From positions 1-52,265 of the forward strand of contig CALVVV010000001.1 in NCBI GenBank assembly GCA_944363995.1: a DNA stretch of 52,265 nt. The letters are read 5' to 3'. Below, piece by piece: positions 7,719 to 17,446 of this stretch (positions within the stretch are counted from its first letter, which is position 1; the number at the start of each line of letters is the position of its first letter). This DNA is from an uncultured Bacilli bacterium (lineage in GTDB: Bacteria > Bacillota_I > Bacilli_A > RF39 > UBA660). The translations under genes and the position numbers were made by a program. The notes under the pieces were generated by a model. The model worked only from the letters and a program-made list of their open reading frames with translations, did no database searches and was not told where the DNA came from.

Positions 7719-10700
7719 ATTCAACTGATTTTAATGATTCAATCATATCTATTTTTTTAAGTGAGAAATGCGTTACTACTTGAACTAAAACTGTAAAGAA
7801 TATCATAATTAAGAATGTATAAACAAAACTTAATTTATTAATATTTTTAACAAATAATATTTCATCGGTTTCTGCTATGGTTAGTACAAAATTATTTAAA
7901 ATAACTCCTAAAATTAAACCAATTATTATGCCCATCGAAGTTAATATTAATGTTTCTCGATAAACATAAGTTGATACTTCTCTATCTTTAAAGCCTAATA
8001 CTTTTAAAGTAGCAATCTCTCTTTTTCTTTCATTTATATTTATCGTCGTTAAATTATATAAAACAATAATCGTTAATAAACTAGAAGAAATGATAATTAA
8101 ATAAACTATATTATTCATACCACTTATAATATCATTAAACACATCTAAACTATCCGTTGTAAATTGAATATTACTAAAATATTCGGTATCCATTAAGGTT
8201 TCTGCTAGAGATTCTGAAACATTGGTAATAATTGTATTATAAGTTATTTCGTTGAATATTTTATTATAATAATTACTACTCATATAAATATAACTATTAA
8301 CATAATTTTCACAAATACCTTCAACTTTTAAGATAAATAATTCATTTTCACTATTTCGAATACTAATTGACTTACCTACTTCAGCATCTAATAATTCGGC
8401 CATTTTAGAAGTTATAATGACGCCATTATCAGATAGTTCTAGTTTATTGCCATTTAAATCATTTATTTTGATATAATTATCTACTAACGATAAATCTTCG
8501 AAAGCTAATAAATAAGTATCGATATTTTTATTATCGGCATTAAAAGTAAATGTTTCCATATGAGTATATAATAAATTATCAATATTATTATCATATAAAA
8601 CTTTATTTATATCTTCATTAATTGTAGCTTGTTCATCATTTAATATAAGCATTGTATCATATAAATGAATTTTATCATATTGTAAACTAACTAATGAACT
8701 GACACTATCCCTTATTCCAAAACCAGTTAATAATAAAGCTGTACATCCTGATATACCTAATAAAGTCATAATAATCCTTTTTTTATACCTAAATAAATTT
8801 CTTATTGTAACTTTCCAAGTAAATGATAATCTTTTCCAAATAAAATTTATTTTTTCTAATAAAACTTTTTTACCATTTTTAGGTGCCTCTGGTCTTAGTA
8901 AAGCAGCTGGAACATATTTAAAATCTTTTAAAACTGTTAATAATGTTACAACAACCATTAATGAAATAGTTACTAAAATAATTGAAACACAAGGTATAAC
9001 TTCGGCATATGTTTTTAACTCGGGAATGACAAAATTAGCTTTATAAACACTATATAGTATATGTGGAACATAAGTATAGCCAATAGATAATCCGAAAGAT
9101 AAACCTATTGAAGTTGCAATTAAAACATAAAACAAATAACTTAAAACAATTTTAAATTTATTTATTCCTAAAGATACATAAGTTCCAATTTCGCCTCGTT
9201 CTTCTTCAATCATTCTTGTCATCGTATTTAAACTCATTAAAAATACAACCAACATAAAAAATATTGGGAATACTGCGGCTATAGCATCTATTTTAACTGC
9301 ACTTTCATAGAAATTAGTATAACCACTATTATCTTCTCTTGATAATAAATACCATTTTGGTTTTTCAATATTATTTAATTCTTCTTTAGCATCGTTTATT
9401 TCATTTTCTGCTTTAGTTATTTCTTCAATATATTTATTATAATTTTCTTCATACTCTTTATAACCATCTTCTATTTCTTTTAATGCTTCATCTAATTCAT
9501 CATATTTTTCATTTATTGTTTTAATTTGTTTAGCAAATTCATCATTCCATAAATCAATATTTTTATTTAATTCTTTTTCTTGATTAGTCAATTCTTCTTT
9601 AGTACTTATCAACAATTCTAAATTAGCTTTATTTTCTTCTAATATTTTTAATTGAGCCCTATAAGTTAAATATTCTTCACTACTTGGATTTAATGTATTT
9701 AATAAATTATTTAATTTATTAATTTGTTCAGTTAATAAATTTAAATTAGATTCTAATTCACTTTCTTTTAAATTATATTTTTTTAAAGCATCATTATATT
9801 CTTTTTTAGCGCTTTCTAATTTACTATTAGCTTCATTAAAATTTTTTTCCATCTCTTTATTAGTTTTATCTAATTCTTTTTTACCATTATCTAATTCGTC
9901 ATAGCCATCTTCTATTTTTTGTTTATTTTCATCTAACTCTTGTTTTGCTTCTTCTAATTTTTTACCATTAGTCTCTTTTTCATTTAATAATTTCTCTTCT
10001 GCTTCACTAATAACATCCATGGCTTCTTTTAAGATTTCTTCATAACGAATGGTTTCTCTAATTGGCTTTAATTCTTTTAATTTGTTATCTAAATTATTTA
10101 TTACTTCTTTATAATCATCTAAATATGATGTTTTATCAATACTATTTTTATCAATTATATATATTTCTGTATAATATTCAATATCAAAATTATCAATTGG
10201 AAGATAAATAAATGTATCTAATTTTCCATCTCCAACATTAGAAATACCTTTTGATTTATAAGTATATAATGAGCTTGTAACTGTACCAGATACTGTATAC
10301 TCTTTATTCTTTAAATTAGTACTTGCAATTTCAATTTTATCCCCTATTTGATAAGTACTTTCTTCAACCAAGCATTCATTATTATTAGGCATATTACCAC
10401 TTACTAAATTAACTTTATTAATTTCTGTAATAGCATGAACTCTTGTTACATCACCGTTTAATATGATATCAAAAGAATAAGATGGAACAACTATTAAATC
10501 AGGTGAAATTGCATTAATTGCTTCAACATCACCTTTAGTTAATCCCATTGTACTTATTATTTTATAGTCCATCAAAGATGTTTCATCATAATATTCATCC
10601 ATTGTTTTTATCATATCGGTAGCAGCTTCTCTAATCCCTGAGAAAAAAGCACTACCTAACATAACAATACAAATTAAAGATAAAAATCTACCTAATGATT

Positions 10701-10740
10701 TTTTTATTTTTCTTAAACTATTTTTAAATATCATTACCAT
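7717..10740 (-). CDS. FtsX/MacB-like ABC transporter permease with extracellular coiled coil
   Basis: About 1007 residues. After one N-terminal membrane helix (residues 15-35) there is an extracellular region that includes a long Lys/Glu-rich coiled coil (about 235-460), then three FtsX membrane helices (about 480-620), a second extracellular domain (about 690-850) and a last three-helix FtsX block with NINERKREIATLKVLGF. This is the two-FtsX layout of large Bacillota exporter permeases. These proteins work with a dimeric ATPase to move or release substrates at the outer face by mechanotransmission rather than classical transport. The ATPase gene lies directly upstream and overlaps by 7 bp: GAGGAG gives best spacing to the ATG at 10740, though ATG 10734 is possible. 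Substrate unknown (antimicrobial peptide, lipid or lipoprotein export are typical of the family). Confidence 0.88.
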   Translation of the reverse strand: MVMIFKNSLRKIKKSLGRFLSLICIVMLGSAFFSGIREAATDMIKTMDEYYDETSLMDYKIISTMGLTKGDVEAINAISPDLIVVPSYSFDIILNGDVTRVHAITEINKVNLVSGNMPNNNECLVEESTYQIGDKIEIASTNLKNKEYTVSGTVTSSLYTYKSKGISNVGDGKLDTFIYLPIDNFDIEYYTEIYIIDKNSIDKTSYLDDYKEVINNLDNKLKELKPIRETIRYEEILKEAMDVISEAEEKLLNEKETNGKKLEEAKQELDENKQKIEDGYDELDNGKKELDKTNKEMEKNFNEANSKLESAKKEYNDALKKYNLKESELESNLNLLTEQINKLNNLLNTLNPSSEEYLTYRAQLKILEENKANLELLISTKEELTNQEKELNKNIDLWNDEFAKQIKTINEKYDELDEALKEIEDGYKEYEENYNKYIEEITKAENEINDAKEELNNIEKPKWYLLSREDNSGYTNFYESAVKIDAIAAVFPIFFMLVVFLMSLNTMTRMIEEERGEIGTYVSLGINKFKIVLSYLFYVLIATSIGLSFGLSIGYTYVPHILYSVYKANFVIPELKTYAEVIPCVSIILVTISLMVVVTLLTVLKDFKYVPAALLRPEAPKNGKKVLLEKINFIWKRLSFTWKVTIRNLFRYKKRIIMTLLGISGCTALLLTGFGIRDSVSSLVSLQYDKIHLYDTMLILNDEQATINEDINKVLYDNNIDNLLYTHMETFTFNADNKNIDTYLLAFEDLSLVDNYIKINDLNGNKLELSDNGVIITSKMAELLDAEVGKSISIRNSENELFILKVEGICENYVNSYIYMSSNYYNKIFNEITYNTIITNVSESLAETLMDTEYFSNIQFTTDSLDVFNDIISGMNNIVYLIIISSSLLTIIVLYNLTTININERKREIATLKVLGFKDREVSTYVYRETLILTSMGIIIGLILGVILNNFVLTIAETDEILFVKNINKLSFVYTFLIMIFFTVLVQVVTHFSLKKIDMIESLKSVE

Positions 10741-11435
10741 TCAATCTCCTCAACTAATTTAGGATGCTCATTAATAATAATATCTTTAACTGTACCATTT
10801 TTTATTTTGATTATTTTATCAGCTATATCAGCTATAATAGCATTATGTGTAATGATTATTGTTGTCATTTCAGATTCATGACAAGTTTTTTGTAGTAGTT
10901 CTAAAATTAATTTACCAGTTTTAGAATCTAAAGCTCCTGTTGGTTCGTCACATAGTAATAATTTAGGATTTTTAGCTAAAGCTCTAGCAATGCTGACTCT
11001 TTGTTGTTCACCTCCTGATAATTGAGCAGGAAAATGATTAATCCTATCACCTAATCCCACACTTTTTAAGGTTTCTGCACTATCTTTTGGATTTTTACAA
11101 ATTTGACTAGCCAAAGAAACATTTTCTAAAGCTGTTAAATTTCCTACTAAATTATAAAATTGAAAAACAAATCCAATATCATATCTTCGATAATTAGTTA
11201 ATTGTTTTTTATTGTATTTGGATATATCTTTGCCATCAATTATAATACTACCACTATCAGTAGTATCCATACCACCTAATATATTTAAAACGGTTGTTTT
11301 TCCAGCACCAGATGGACCCAAAATAACAACTAATTCGCCTTTATTTATTTCAAATGAAATATTTTCTATTGCTTTAATTATTACTTCACCCATTTTATAA
11401 TTTTTAGTAATTTTTTTTACTTCAATATAAGCCAT
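10734..11435 (-). CDS. MacB/LolD-type ABC transporter ATPase
   Basis: 233 residues from the ATG at 11435 behind AGGTGAG. Walker A is GPSGAGKTT, the signature is LSGGEQQR, and Walker B is LLLCDEPTGALD, the CDEPTGALD form being diagnostic for the MacB/LolD/FtsE-like ATPases that pair with FtsX-type permeases. The D-loop and the switch His (IIITHN) are present, so it should be an active ATPase. It is the first gene of a two-gene operon with the large permease, with translational overlap. Confidence 0.95.
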   Translation of the reverse strand: MAYIEVKKITKNYKMGEVIIKAIENISFEINKGELVVILGPSGAGKTTVLNILGGMDTTDSGSIIIDGKDISKYNKKQLTNYRRYDIGFVFQFYNLVGNLTALENVSLASQICKNPKDSAETLKSVGLGDRINHFPAQLSGGEQQRVSIARALAKNPKLLLCDEPTGALDSKTGKLILELLQKTCHESEMTTIIITHNAIIADIADKIIKIKNGTVKDIIINEHPKLVEEIEW

Positions 11436-11461
11436 ATATCTCACCTAGTTTTCTATTCATG

Positions 11462-11485
11462 CCTTGCCTGTTTCATCGGGCAAGG
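11462..11485. repeat. GC-rich hairpin
   Basis: CCTTGCC (11462-11468) and GGCAAGG (11479-11485) form a 7-bp stem with a 10-base loop. It is much more GC-rich than its surroundings and has no T run, so it is not a normal terminator. It lies just 3' of the broken pilin-like gene and may be a remnant of its 3' region. Confidence 0.5.
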
Positions 11486-11527
11486 TGTGTATTGCTTCGT
11501 TTGTACTTATTTTTTCATATCTTCTTT

Positions 11528-12473
11528 TTATATTTCATATGGACTTGACCAAGTACCATTACCTCCGGTAATGGTGACATCAGAGTTAACAACTATAACT
11601 GCACGAAGCCCATTCGAGCGGGACACAGCATTGCCGTTGTCCTATATCTAAATATGAACTACTACCCCCAGCAAGATTATATTCATCTAGCGTTAGTAAA
11701 CCAACTTTGGCAGTTTCTGTTGATAAATTATTTTCACAAGTTGTTCTTGCACTTGAACTATCAGTAGTCGTTTCACTACACCAAGTTTGTTCAATGATTA
11801 AATTATTTCCTTTTAATCTTGGATAAAAATAATTATTTAACCAATCTTTAGCATAACTATCATCCCAATTTGAACTACTTTCGTGATATGGTATTGCTGT
11901 TACATTTTCATCAGTTATTAATCTTACCGTTCCATCAGCATTGATTCCCATGATTCGCCATAAAAAACCTGAATACCATATATAATTATTATTTGGTTTT
12001 CCTTTTAGATAACATCCTCCCATATATTGGTATGTTGTTCCATCTGTTTTACATGCACCATTTGCATATACTTATTCTTTCGCTTTTTCTTCTATAATAA
12101 TTTGGCAAACACTATCATATTCAAAAATATATTGATTATAATTTTCATCATAATAATACCAAACACAGCCTTTTAATTCTTCATCAGTAATAGGATTAAC
12201 AATATTTTTATCTAAAAAGCCTTTACTTTGAATTTCAGATAGCATCAAATGACCCTTAGCGCTTTGATTAGGATAACCAATATCATTTTCAATACTATAA
12301 CGGTATGCAGCTTCTTCTATTGATTTAATACTATTTGCTAAAGATTTTTCTTGACTATTTTTTATTGCATTTTGAATTACAGGAAAGGTTATTAACGATA
12401 TTACTGCTAATATTATTAATACACCTATTAATTCCACCAAAGTAAAACCTAAATTAACATTTTTTTTCATCAT
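11528..12473 (-). pseudogene. pilin-like surface protein gene, broken by a stop and a deletion
   Basis: The start ATG ATG (12473) follows GGAGG. The first piece (to 12072) is 133 residues with a type IV prepilin N-terminus, GFTLVELIGVLIILAVIS, Glu at position 5 after the cleavage site, then a short pilin stalk. After the TAA at 12072 the same frame continues with VYANGACKTDGTTYQYMG into a globular domain (WYSGFLWRIMGINADGTVRLIT) down to about 11640, so the TAA looks like a nonsense mutation in a longer protein. Near 11640 the sequence jumps, out of frame, from YLDIGQ to GNAVSRSNGLRAVIVVN and on to WSSPYEI-stop at 11528; the segment normally linking them is missing. The gene thus has a stop and a frameshifting deletion. 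The N-terminal pilin piece alone may still be made. Promoter intact. Confidence 0.75.
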
Positions 12474-12509
12474 CCATTTTTCCTCCAAATTATTGTATTA
12501 TTTACATTA

Positions 12510-12538
12510 AGTATAAACTAAAATATAAAATAAGTCAA
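12510..12538 (-). promoter_or_regulatory. promoter of the pilin-like gene
   Basis: Minus strand TTGACT (12538-12533), 17-bp spacer, TATACT (12515-12510); the ribosome site GGAGG follows about 20 bp later. Confidence 0.7.
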
Positions 12539-12544
12539 TCAATA

Positions 12545-12578
12545 AAAAAACTAAAAATAAAATTTTTAGTTTTTTTTA
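12545..12578 (-). terminator. terminator of the YfcC-type transporter gene
   Basis: Stem AAAAAACTAAAAAT/ATTTTTAGTTTTTT with a 3-base loop, overlapping the transporter stop codon. AT-only stem, effective in either direction. Confidence 0.65.
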
Positions 12579-14051
12579 TGCTAAAGTTGTGGCAATAAAA
12601 GCAACTACAATGATTATACCAAAAACAACTAAAGCAAATTTCCAAATAAATTTCATCCAGTCTTTATATGGTATATTTAGATATGAAAGACCGGCAAGTA
12701 AAAATATACTTGTTGGAGCTAGTAACATAACTAAACCATAGATTGTTTGAAAAATAAGAGCAACTACAGATATTTCATTAGTTTCTAATGAACTAAAGAA
12801 CACTGCAAATGAGTTAATCATAGTTGGGAAATCATTATAAGTAAATGATGTTACCATTGCAGAAGCAACAGTACCAATTAAAGAGAATTCTTCACCAGCA
12901 ACAAATTGATTTACCATTGTAAAGACAAAGTTAGTTGACTTTGATAAAACAAAAGTAAATATTACACAAGCTAAAATAGCATATAAAGCTGGTACTAACA
13001 TTTCTTTAACACCTTTAACAAAAGCAGAAAATGCTTCACTAAACTTAATACTATATAACCAAGTAATAACCAAAGAAATAATAACTAAAATAAATACTAC
13101 AGTATAATTATTCCATGTTCCTAATTGTCCAATACTACCTAATATATTAGTTAACAAAGGATAACCATTAATTTCAAATTCACTTATTTGTTCATGAATT
13201 GTAGTAAATACTTCAACATTAAATGTGTAAACCCAGCTATAAGTACCAATTATTAACATTACAAACATAATAAATAAAATAATAGCTAAAGGTAAAATAT
13301 CTTTTTTAGTTTCAGTTTTTTCATAAAGAGGAATTACAACTTTTTCAGTTGTTTCTTCTTTAACTGTTTCTTTTTTAGAATTTTTACTATTTTTTATTTC
13401 AGATTTAATAGCTTTTAAATCTTCTTTATTTTTAGTTGTTGCGCTAATTAATAAAGCATATAAAATAGTTACAACTAACCATAAAACCATTCTAACTAAT
13501 ATTAATGTAAACATTGAAAAATCACTAGAAATACTACCAAATATTACATTAACATATCCCCAAATTCCTGTTCCTAAAGTAGAACCAATTTGGCCAACTA
13601 ATAAAGAACCAACAGTTGCTGCAAAAGCAATTACTTTATTAAATTTTAATTTTAATAAAATTGTAATAAAGAATGGAATTAAGACAAATAAAACATTATT
13701 TAATCCTACAACAGATGATAGTAAAGAAAATAAAACTGTTGTAATAATTAAAAACTTTTTATTTTTCTTTTCCCAATTAGTTGTTACTTTTTCAACTAGT
13801 TTGCTATAAACACCGGTTTTATTTAATACACCATAAAAACCACCGATTGCTAAAAATAAAATACCAAATTCAGCAAAATTGTTAAAAGTCAAAAGCGGTA
13901 TATTAACAATATCAAATAAGCCGGCTGGCGCAGTTGCATCAAGTGAGGTAAATGTACCATTAGTATAAATACCAGCTGGAACAACCCAACTTATCAACAC
14001 AACAATTAAAAATGAAATTCCCAACACTTTTAATAAATCATATTTTTTCAT
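12576..14051 (-). CDS. YfcC/DcuC-type secondary transporter
   Basis: 491 residues, about 12 membrane helices. The N-terminus (WVVPAGIYTNGTF... GLFDIVNIPLLTF) followed by FGILFLAIGGFYGVLNKTG is the pattern of the YfcC branch of the C4-dicarboxylate/arginine-ornithine-like anaerobic carriers (ion transporter superfamily). A Lys/Glu-rich cytosolic loop (residues about 205-240) divides the two halves. These proteins import or exchange organic acids or amino acids in anaerobes; the substrate is not readable. It is transcribed alone: GGAGG precedes the ATG, a TATAAT box lies at 14087-14082, and a hairpin terminator overlaps its stop. Confidence 0.8.
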   Translation of the reverse strand: MKKYDLLKVLGISFLIVVLISWVVPAGIYTNGTFTSLDATAPAGLFDIVNIPLLTFNNFAEFGILFLAIGGFYGVLNKTGVYSKLVEKVTTNWEKKNKKFLIITTVLFSLLSSVVGLNNVLFVLIPFFITILLKLKFNKVIAFAATVGSLLVGQIGSTLGTGIWGYVNVIFGSISSDFSMFTLILVRMVLWLVVTILYALLISATTKNKEDLKAIKSEIKNSKNSKKETVKEETTEKVVIPLYEKTETKKDILPLAIILFIMFVMLIIGTYSWVYTFNVEVFTTIHEQISEFEINGYPLLTNILGSIGQLGTWNNYTVVFILVIISLVITWLYSIKFSEAFSAFVKGVKEMLVPALYAILACVIFTFVLSKSTNFVFTMVNQFVAGEEFSLIGTVASAMVTSFTYNDFPTMINSFAVFFSSLETNEISVVALIFQTIYGLVMLLAPTSIFLLAGLSYLNIPYKDWMKFIWKFALVVFGIIIVVAFIATTLA

Positions 14052-14115
14052 TTCTCATAACCTCCAATCACATTATAACAAAATTTATTAAATTATTAAA
14101 GTTTTTTAATAAAAT

Positions 14116-14144
14116 TTCACAATATTTTTACAAAATGATATAAT
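14116..14144 (+). promoter_or_regulatory. promoter of the YhcC-type radical SAM gene
   Basis: TTCACA (14116-14121), 17-bp spacer, TATAAT (14139-14144), directly upstream of AAGGTGATC and the ATG at 14161. Confidence 0.65.
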
Positions 14145-14160
14145 TATTAAGGTGATCAAA

Positions 14161-15102
14161 ATGATTTTTAAATATTCAAATAGTAATAAAAGATATCATA
14201 CCTTAGATTATTATTATAAAAACAAATTTAAAAGTAAAGTAATAAAAATCAGTTTAAACGCAGGTTTTTCTTGTCCGCATTTAAAAACAGGTGGATGTAT
14301 TTATTGCAGTAAAATTGGTAGTGGAGAATTTGCTGGTGACATAAATGATGATTTAATTACCCAATTTAATGAAGTTAAAAAAATGATGAATAAAAAATGG
14401 CAAGGAAAATATATCGGTTATTTTCAAGCAAGAACTAATACTTATGCAAAAGTAGAAGTTTTAAAAGAAAAATATGAAAAAATTCTTAATTTGGATGATG
14501 TAATTGGTCTTAATATTGCTACTAGGCCAGATGCAATTACAGATGAATGTTTAGATTATTTGACAGAATTAAATAAAAAAACTTATTTAACTATCGAATT
14601 AGGTCTACAAACTATTCATGAAAAAACTGCAAAATTAATTAATCGTGGTCATGATTTAAACTGTTTTGTAAAAATGGTTGAAAAATTAAGAGAAAGAAAA
14701 ATTGATGTTGTCGTTCATATAATTAATGGTCTTCCTTATGAAACTAACGAAATGATGTTAGAAACGGTTAAATTTTTAAATAATTTAGATATTCAAGGAA
14801 TCAAAATTCACATGTTACAAATTTTAAAAAATACTAAATTAGAACAAATATACATTAAAAATCCTTTTAATTTATTAACTAAAGAAGAATATATTAATAT
14901 TGTTTGTGAACAATTACAATATTTAAAAGAAGAAATAGTTATTCATCGACTTACTGGTGATCCTAAAGCTGAAGATTTAATAGCTCCTAATTGGGTTTTA
15001 AAAAAAATAGATGTTTTAAACGGAATTGATAAATATATGAAAAAATATGACATAATACAAGGTCAAAAACAAACAAAAAATGAAAAATTAATAGATTTTT
15101 AA
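14161..15102 (+). CDS. radical SAM protein, TIGR01212/YhcC family
   Basis: 313 residues from the ATG at 14161 (AAGGTGATC upstream). The sequence FSCPHLKTGGCIYCS gives Cys38, Cys46 and Cys49, the spaced Cys triad that holds the 4Fe-4S cluster in this family; the wider radical SAM barrel (GLNIATRPDAI, LTIELGLQTIHE, HIINGLPYET) and the C-terminal RLTGDPKAEDLIAPNW, a family hallmark, follow. YhcC-type proteins are widespread in Bacillota and proteobacteria and have been linked to RNA or sulfur-related modification, without a settled reaction. It is a lone gene with its own promoter, divergent from the transporter. Confidence 0.92.
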   Translation: MIFKYSNSNKRYHTLDYYYKNKFKSKVIKISLNAGFSCPHLKTGGCIYCSKIGSGEFAGDINDDLITQFNEVKKMMNKKWQGKYIGYFQARTNTYAKVEVLKEKYEKILNLDDVIGLNIATRPDAITDECLDYLTELNKKTYLTIELGLQTIHEKTAKLINRGHDLNCFVKMVEKLRERKIDVVVHIINGLPYETNEMMLETVKFLNNLDIQGIKIHMLQILKNTKLEQIYIKNPFNLLTKEEYINIVCEQLQYLKEEIVIHRLTGDPKAEDLIAPNWVLKKIDVLNGIDKYMKKYDIIQGQKQTKNEKLIDF

Positions 15103-15207
15103 AATTAAAGTCTTATTTTAACTAATAGTTTATACAAAATTAGAAATTAATTTAATGAATTTTAAAAATTGCTTATTTTTTTTTATCTATTTTTAAAAAT
15201 TAGTCAT

Positions 15208-15236
15208 TTGCAATAATCTTTATTTTAAAATATACT
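15208..15236 (+). promoter_or_regulatory. promoter of the 68-residue gene
   Basis: TTGCAA (15208-15213), 17-bp spacer, TATACT (15231-15236), followed by AAGGAGG and ATG 15255. Confidence 0.65.
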
Positions 15237-15254
15237 TATAAAGAAGGAGGATTT

Positions 15255-15461
15255 ATGGAAAATTTTATCGAAAAAAAAGCACATTTAAATGAAAAAGAAA
15301 TTAATGAATTACTTTACTATTATCAACAAGGAATTAATATTGGTAAAGAAGAAACTTTAATTAAAGTTATTAATAATATGATTAATATGTCTTTCGATAT
15401 TAAAACTATTGCGAAAATAGTAGGCAAAAGTACTAAAAAAATAAATCAATATCTTTTATAA
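15255..15461 (+). CDS. small HTH-like protein (Rpn-tail-like)
   Basis: 68 residues with a strong AAGGAGG site. The end, MSFDIKTIAKIVGKSTKKINQYLL, has the form of a small helix-turn-helix (IAKIVGKSTKKI), and the preceding YYQQGINIGKEETLIKVINNM resembles the C-terminal tail found after PD-(D/E)XK nuclease domains of the Rpn/PDDEXK_2 family. No nuclease domain precedes it and the promoter is close upstream, so it is a stand-alone small gene and not a cut-off end. It may be a regulator or RNA/DNA-binding peptide; function unknown. It shares a terminator with the convergent HerA-type gene. Confidence 0.65.
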   Translation: MENFIEKKAHLNEKEINELLYYYQQGINIGKEETLIKVINNMINMSFDIKTIAKIVGKSTKKINQYLL

Positions 15462-15494
15462 AAAAACTCCTAACCTAAATTGGTTGGAGTTTTT
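15462..15494. terminator. bidirectional terminator between convergent genes
   Basis: Stem AAAAACTCC-t-AACC/GGTTGGAGTTTTT with a single bulge; A and T tracts on both sides serve the + strand small gene and the - strand ATPase gene. Confidence 0.8.
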
Positions 15495-17260
15495 CTTTCA
15501 ATAAACCAAACACCACTAATATCACAACTACTGCTACTAGGCGCTGGGTTAGGCATTTCTAATTTAACAATAACAGGAACTTTAAATGCTGTTCCAAAAA
15601 CAATACAATTCCCTGGTTGTAAAATTCTTAATCTTTTTACCACTTCTGTAGTAATATTAGGAATCATTTTTCTAATATATTCAACATCAACAGGATGTAA
15701 CATTTTAAATATTAAAAAATTGTTACATTGCGATAATGATGTTTCGGATAATTCACTAGGTCTTTGACTAATCAATCCTAACAACACCCCATATTTGCGT
15801 CCTTCTTTTGTAATACGATCAAAAATATTATATCCCAACAAATTAACATCATTATCGTTTTGTACATAACGATGTGCTTCTTCTAAGATAATATGAAATG
15901 GCATACTTGCCCGCTTATTTATCTCTTTAGCATAATCAAATAACAACTTAGAATATATTTTAGTTATACTTTTAGCTAAACGATCATCAATATAATTGAT
16001 ATTAAAATTAATTATTTGTGCTTTACGACCATTAGGTGCAGTTAACAATTCTTTTACATATTGTTCCCTTGTTACATATTTTTCATATTCAAAATATTTT
16101 CCAGCATCACTATTTACTAAAGAATGTAATCTTACTTTTAATATATTACTATCTTCATAAACTTTCTCACTATTTAATGATCCTTCACTAATTAAAGCAA
16201 AATCAACAGCTTTTTCTAAATCAGCCAAGGTGTAAATAATATTTTCATCAGGTAAATCTAAATTTAAATCTGTTTGAACAAATTTTTGAATAAATGTAGT
16301 TAATAGTTCCATTTCTCTAATTTTTCCTGAAGCATCAATTAATAAACATTGTTTTAAAGGCCTCGTATATCCAGGCTGAAAAATAGGTGTTTCTAAATTT
16401 AATTCAGATGTGTTGTAATAAGATAAAACTGAAAAAATTTGATCACGAATTTGTGCAGGGGGATTTCCACTTGATAATATATCTAAAAGAGCACGCGCAA
16501 TTATATCATTTTTATGCTTAACGACATTTTCACTACTTCTAGCAAAAATATTAACTAATTTTAAAGCTTTCTCAATAATTGGCAATTGACTAGGTTTTTC
16601 CGCATTAAGTAAAAGCGCTAAATCATCAACTCCTAATAGCCAAGTAGGAATTTTTAAAACTTCAGTTTCACTAAAGTGCAAATTAGTAGTAAACGACTTA
16701 AAAGCTATTTCTCCCCTAGTACCACCGATATTTTTAAACGCATTATGATATTCACCATAAGCATCAAATATAAATAAACTAGCACGATATGGTACATACT
16801 GTTGCCGATCAAAAATATTTTGAATAATCCTAGCTACTCCGCATGATTTTCCAGAACCTGTTGAACCTAAAATAGCAAAATGATTACTAAAAAATTGATT
16901 AATATTAGCCCCTATTTTAACACCAGGATAAACTGGACTTGTTCCAAAATAAATATCTGTATTTTCCCGATAATTATCAACGCCAATAATCATTGGAATT
17001 TTCTCTTTTGAAATTAACTTAACAGTTGAACTAAATGAAGGTTTCACAATAACACCAAACACAAATTTGTCATTAATTATTTCCCCTAATAAATTTATAT
17101 GAGCAATGCCATCTTTAATATCAATAATTTCCCCAACTAATTTTCGATTACCATCTTCCATAATAACATGAATATTAATTAAATTTTCAAATTTACCAAT
17201 ATCAATTGCTAACTTTAGTAAAATTTCGTTTTCAACAATTCCTATTATATTACCTAACAT
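15470..17260 (-). CDS. HerA-type DNA-translocating ATPase (HAS barrel + DUF87)
   Basis: 596 residues from the ATG at 17260 behind GGGAGGTAATA. The N-terminus is a HAS-barrel (about 1-85); Walker A is GSTGSGKS (132-139), and FHIILEEAHRYV carries Walker B with the catalytic Glu; ITKEGRKYGVLLGLISQRPSELS is the sensor/arginine-finger region typical of HerA/FtsK-family hexamers. HerA proteins pump double-stranded DNA and usually pair with the nuclease NurA for end resection or with SIR2-like or other effectors in defence. No nurA gene or effector gene lies beside it, so its role here is open. Monocistronic, with a TATAAT box about 35 bp upstream. Confidence 0.9.
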   Translation of the reverse strand: MLGNIIGIVENEILLKLAIDIGKFENLINIHVIMEDGNRKLVGEIIDIKDGIAHINLLGEIINDKFVFGVIVKPSFSSTVKLISKEKIPMIIGVDNYRENTDIYFGTSPVYPGVKIGANINQFFSNHFAILGSTGSGKSCGVARIIQNIFDRQQYVPYRASLFIFDAYGEYHNAFKNIGGTRGEIAFKSFTTNLHFSETEVLKIPTWLLGVDDLALLLNAEKPSQLPIIEKALKLVNIFARSSENVVKHKNDIIARALLDILSSGNPPAQIRDQIFSVLSYYNTSELNLETPIFQPGYTRPLKQCLLIDASGKIREMELLTTFIQKFVQTDLNLDLPDENIIYTLADLEKAVDFALISEGSLNSEKVYEDSNILKVRLHSLVNSDAGKYFEYEKYVTREQYVKELLTAPNGRKAQIINFNINYIDDRLAKSITKIYSKLLFDYAKEINKRASMPFHIILEEAHRYVQNDNDVNLLGYNIFDRITKEGRKYGVLLGLISQRPSELSETSLSQCNNFLIFKMLHPVDVEYIRKMIPNITTEVVKRLRILQPGNCIVFGTAFKVPVIVKLEMPNPAPSSSSCDISGVWFIERKTPTNLG

Positions 17261-17359
17261 ATTATTACCTCCCAAGTATAATAATATTATACTATTTTTT
17301 TTTTAAAATGAGAATACCTACTTTAATTAATTTAATTCAAATTATTTAATTTTCCATTG

Positions 17360-17401
17360 CTAGAAAGACTTATTAAATAAATTTTTAAAAAATCTTTCTA
17401 G
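17360..17401. repeat. 9-bp inverted repeat
   Basis: CTAGAAAGA (17360-17368) and TCTTTCTAG (17393-17401), separated by an AT-rich loop, between the HerA-type gene and the histidine kinase terminator. No function is visible. Confidence 0.5.
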
Positions 17402-17406
17402 TATAT

Positions 17407-17446
17407 AAAAAGATGTCACTTTATAATAAAGCTGACACCTTTTTTT
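17407..17446. terminator. terminator of the two-component operon
   Basis: Stem AAAAAGATGTCA (17407-17418)/TGACACCTTTTT (17433-17444), overlapping the TGA stop of the histidine kinase. T tracts on both strands. Confidence 0.7.

Noticed and set aside
11212..11400. Short ORF on the + strand inside the ABC ATPase gene
   Set aside because: Shadow of the ATPase reading frame on the other strand, without a ribosome site.
11445..11527. GC-rich hairpin as a phage attachment site
   Set aside because: No integrase, no tRNA and no second copy of the sequence in the window.
15480..15767. + strand ORF of 95 residues over the HerA gene end
   Set aside because: Antisense shadow of the ATPase gene.
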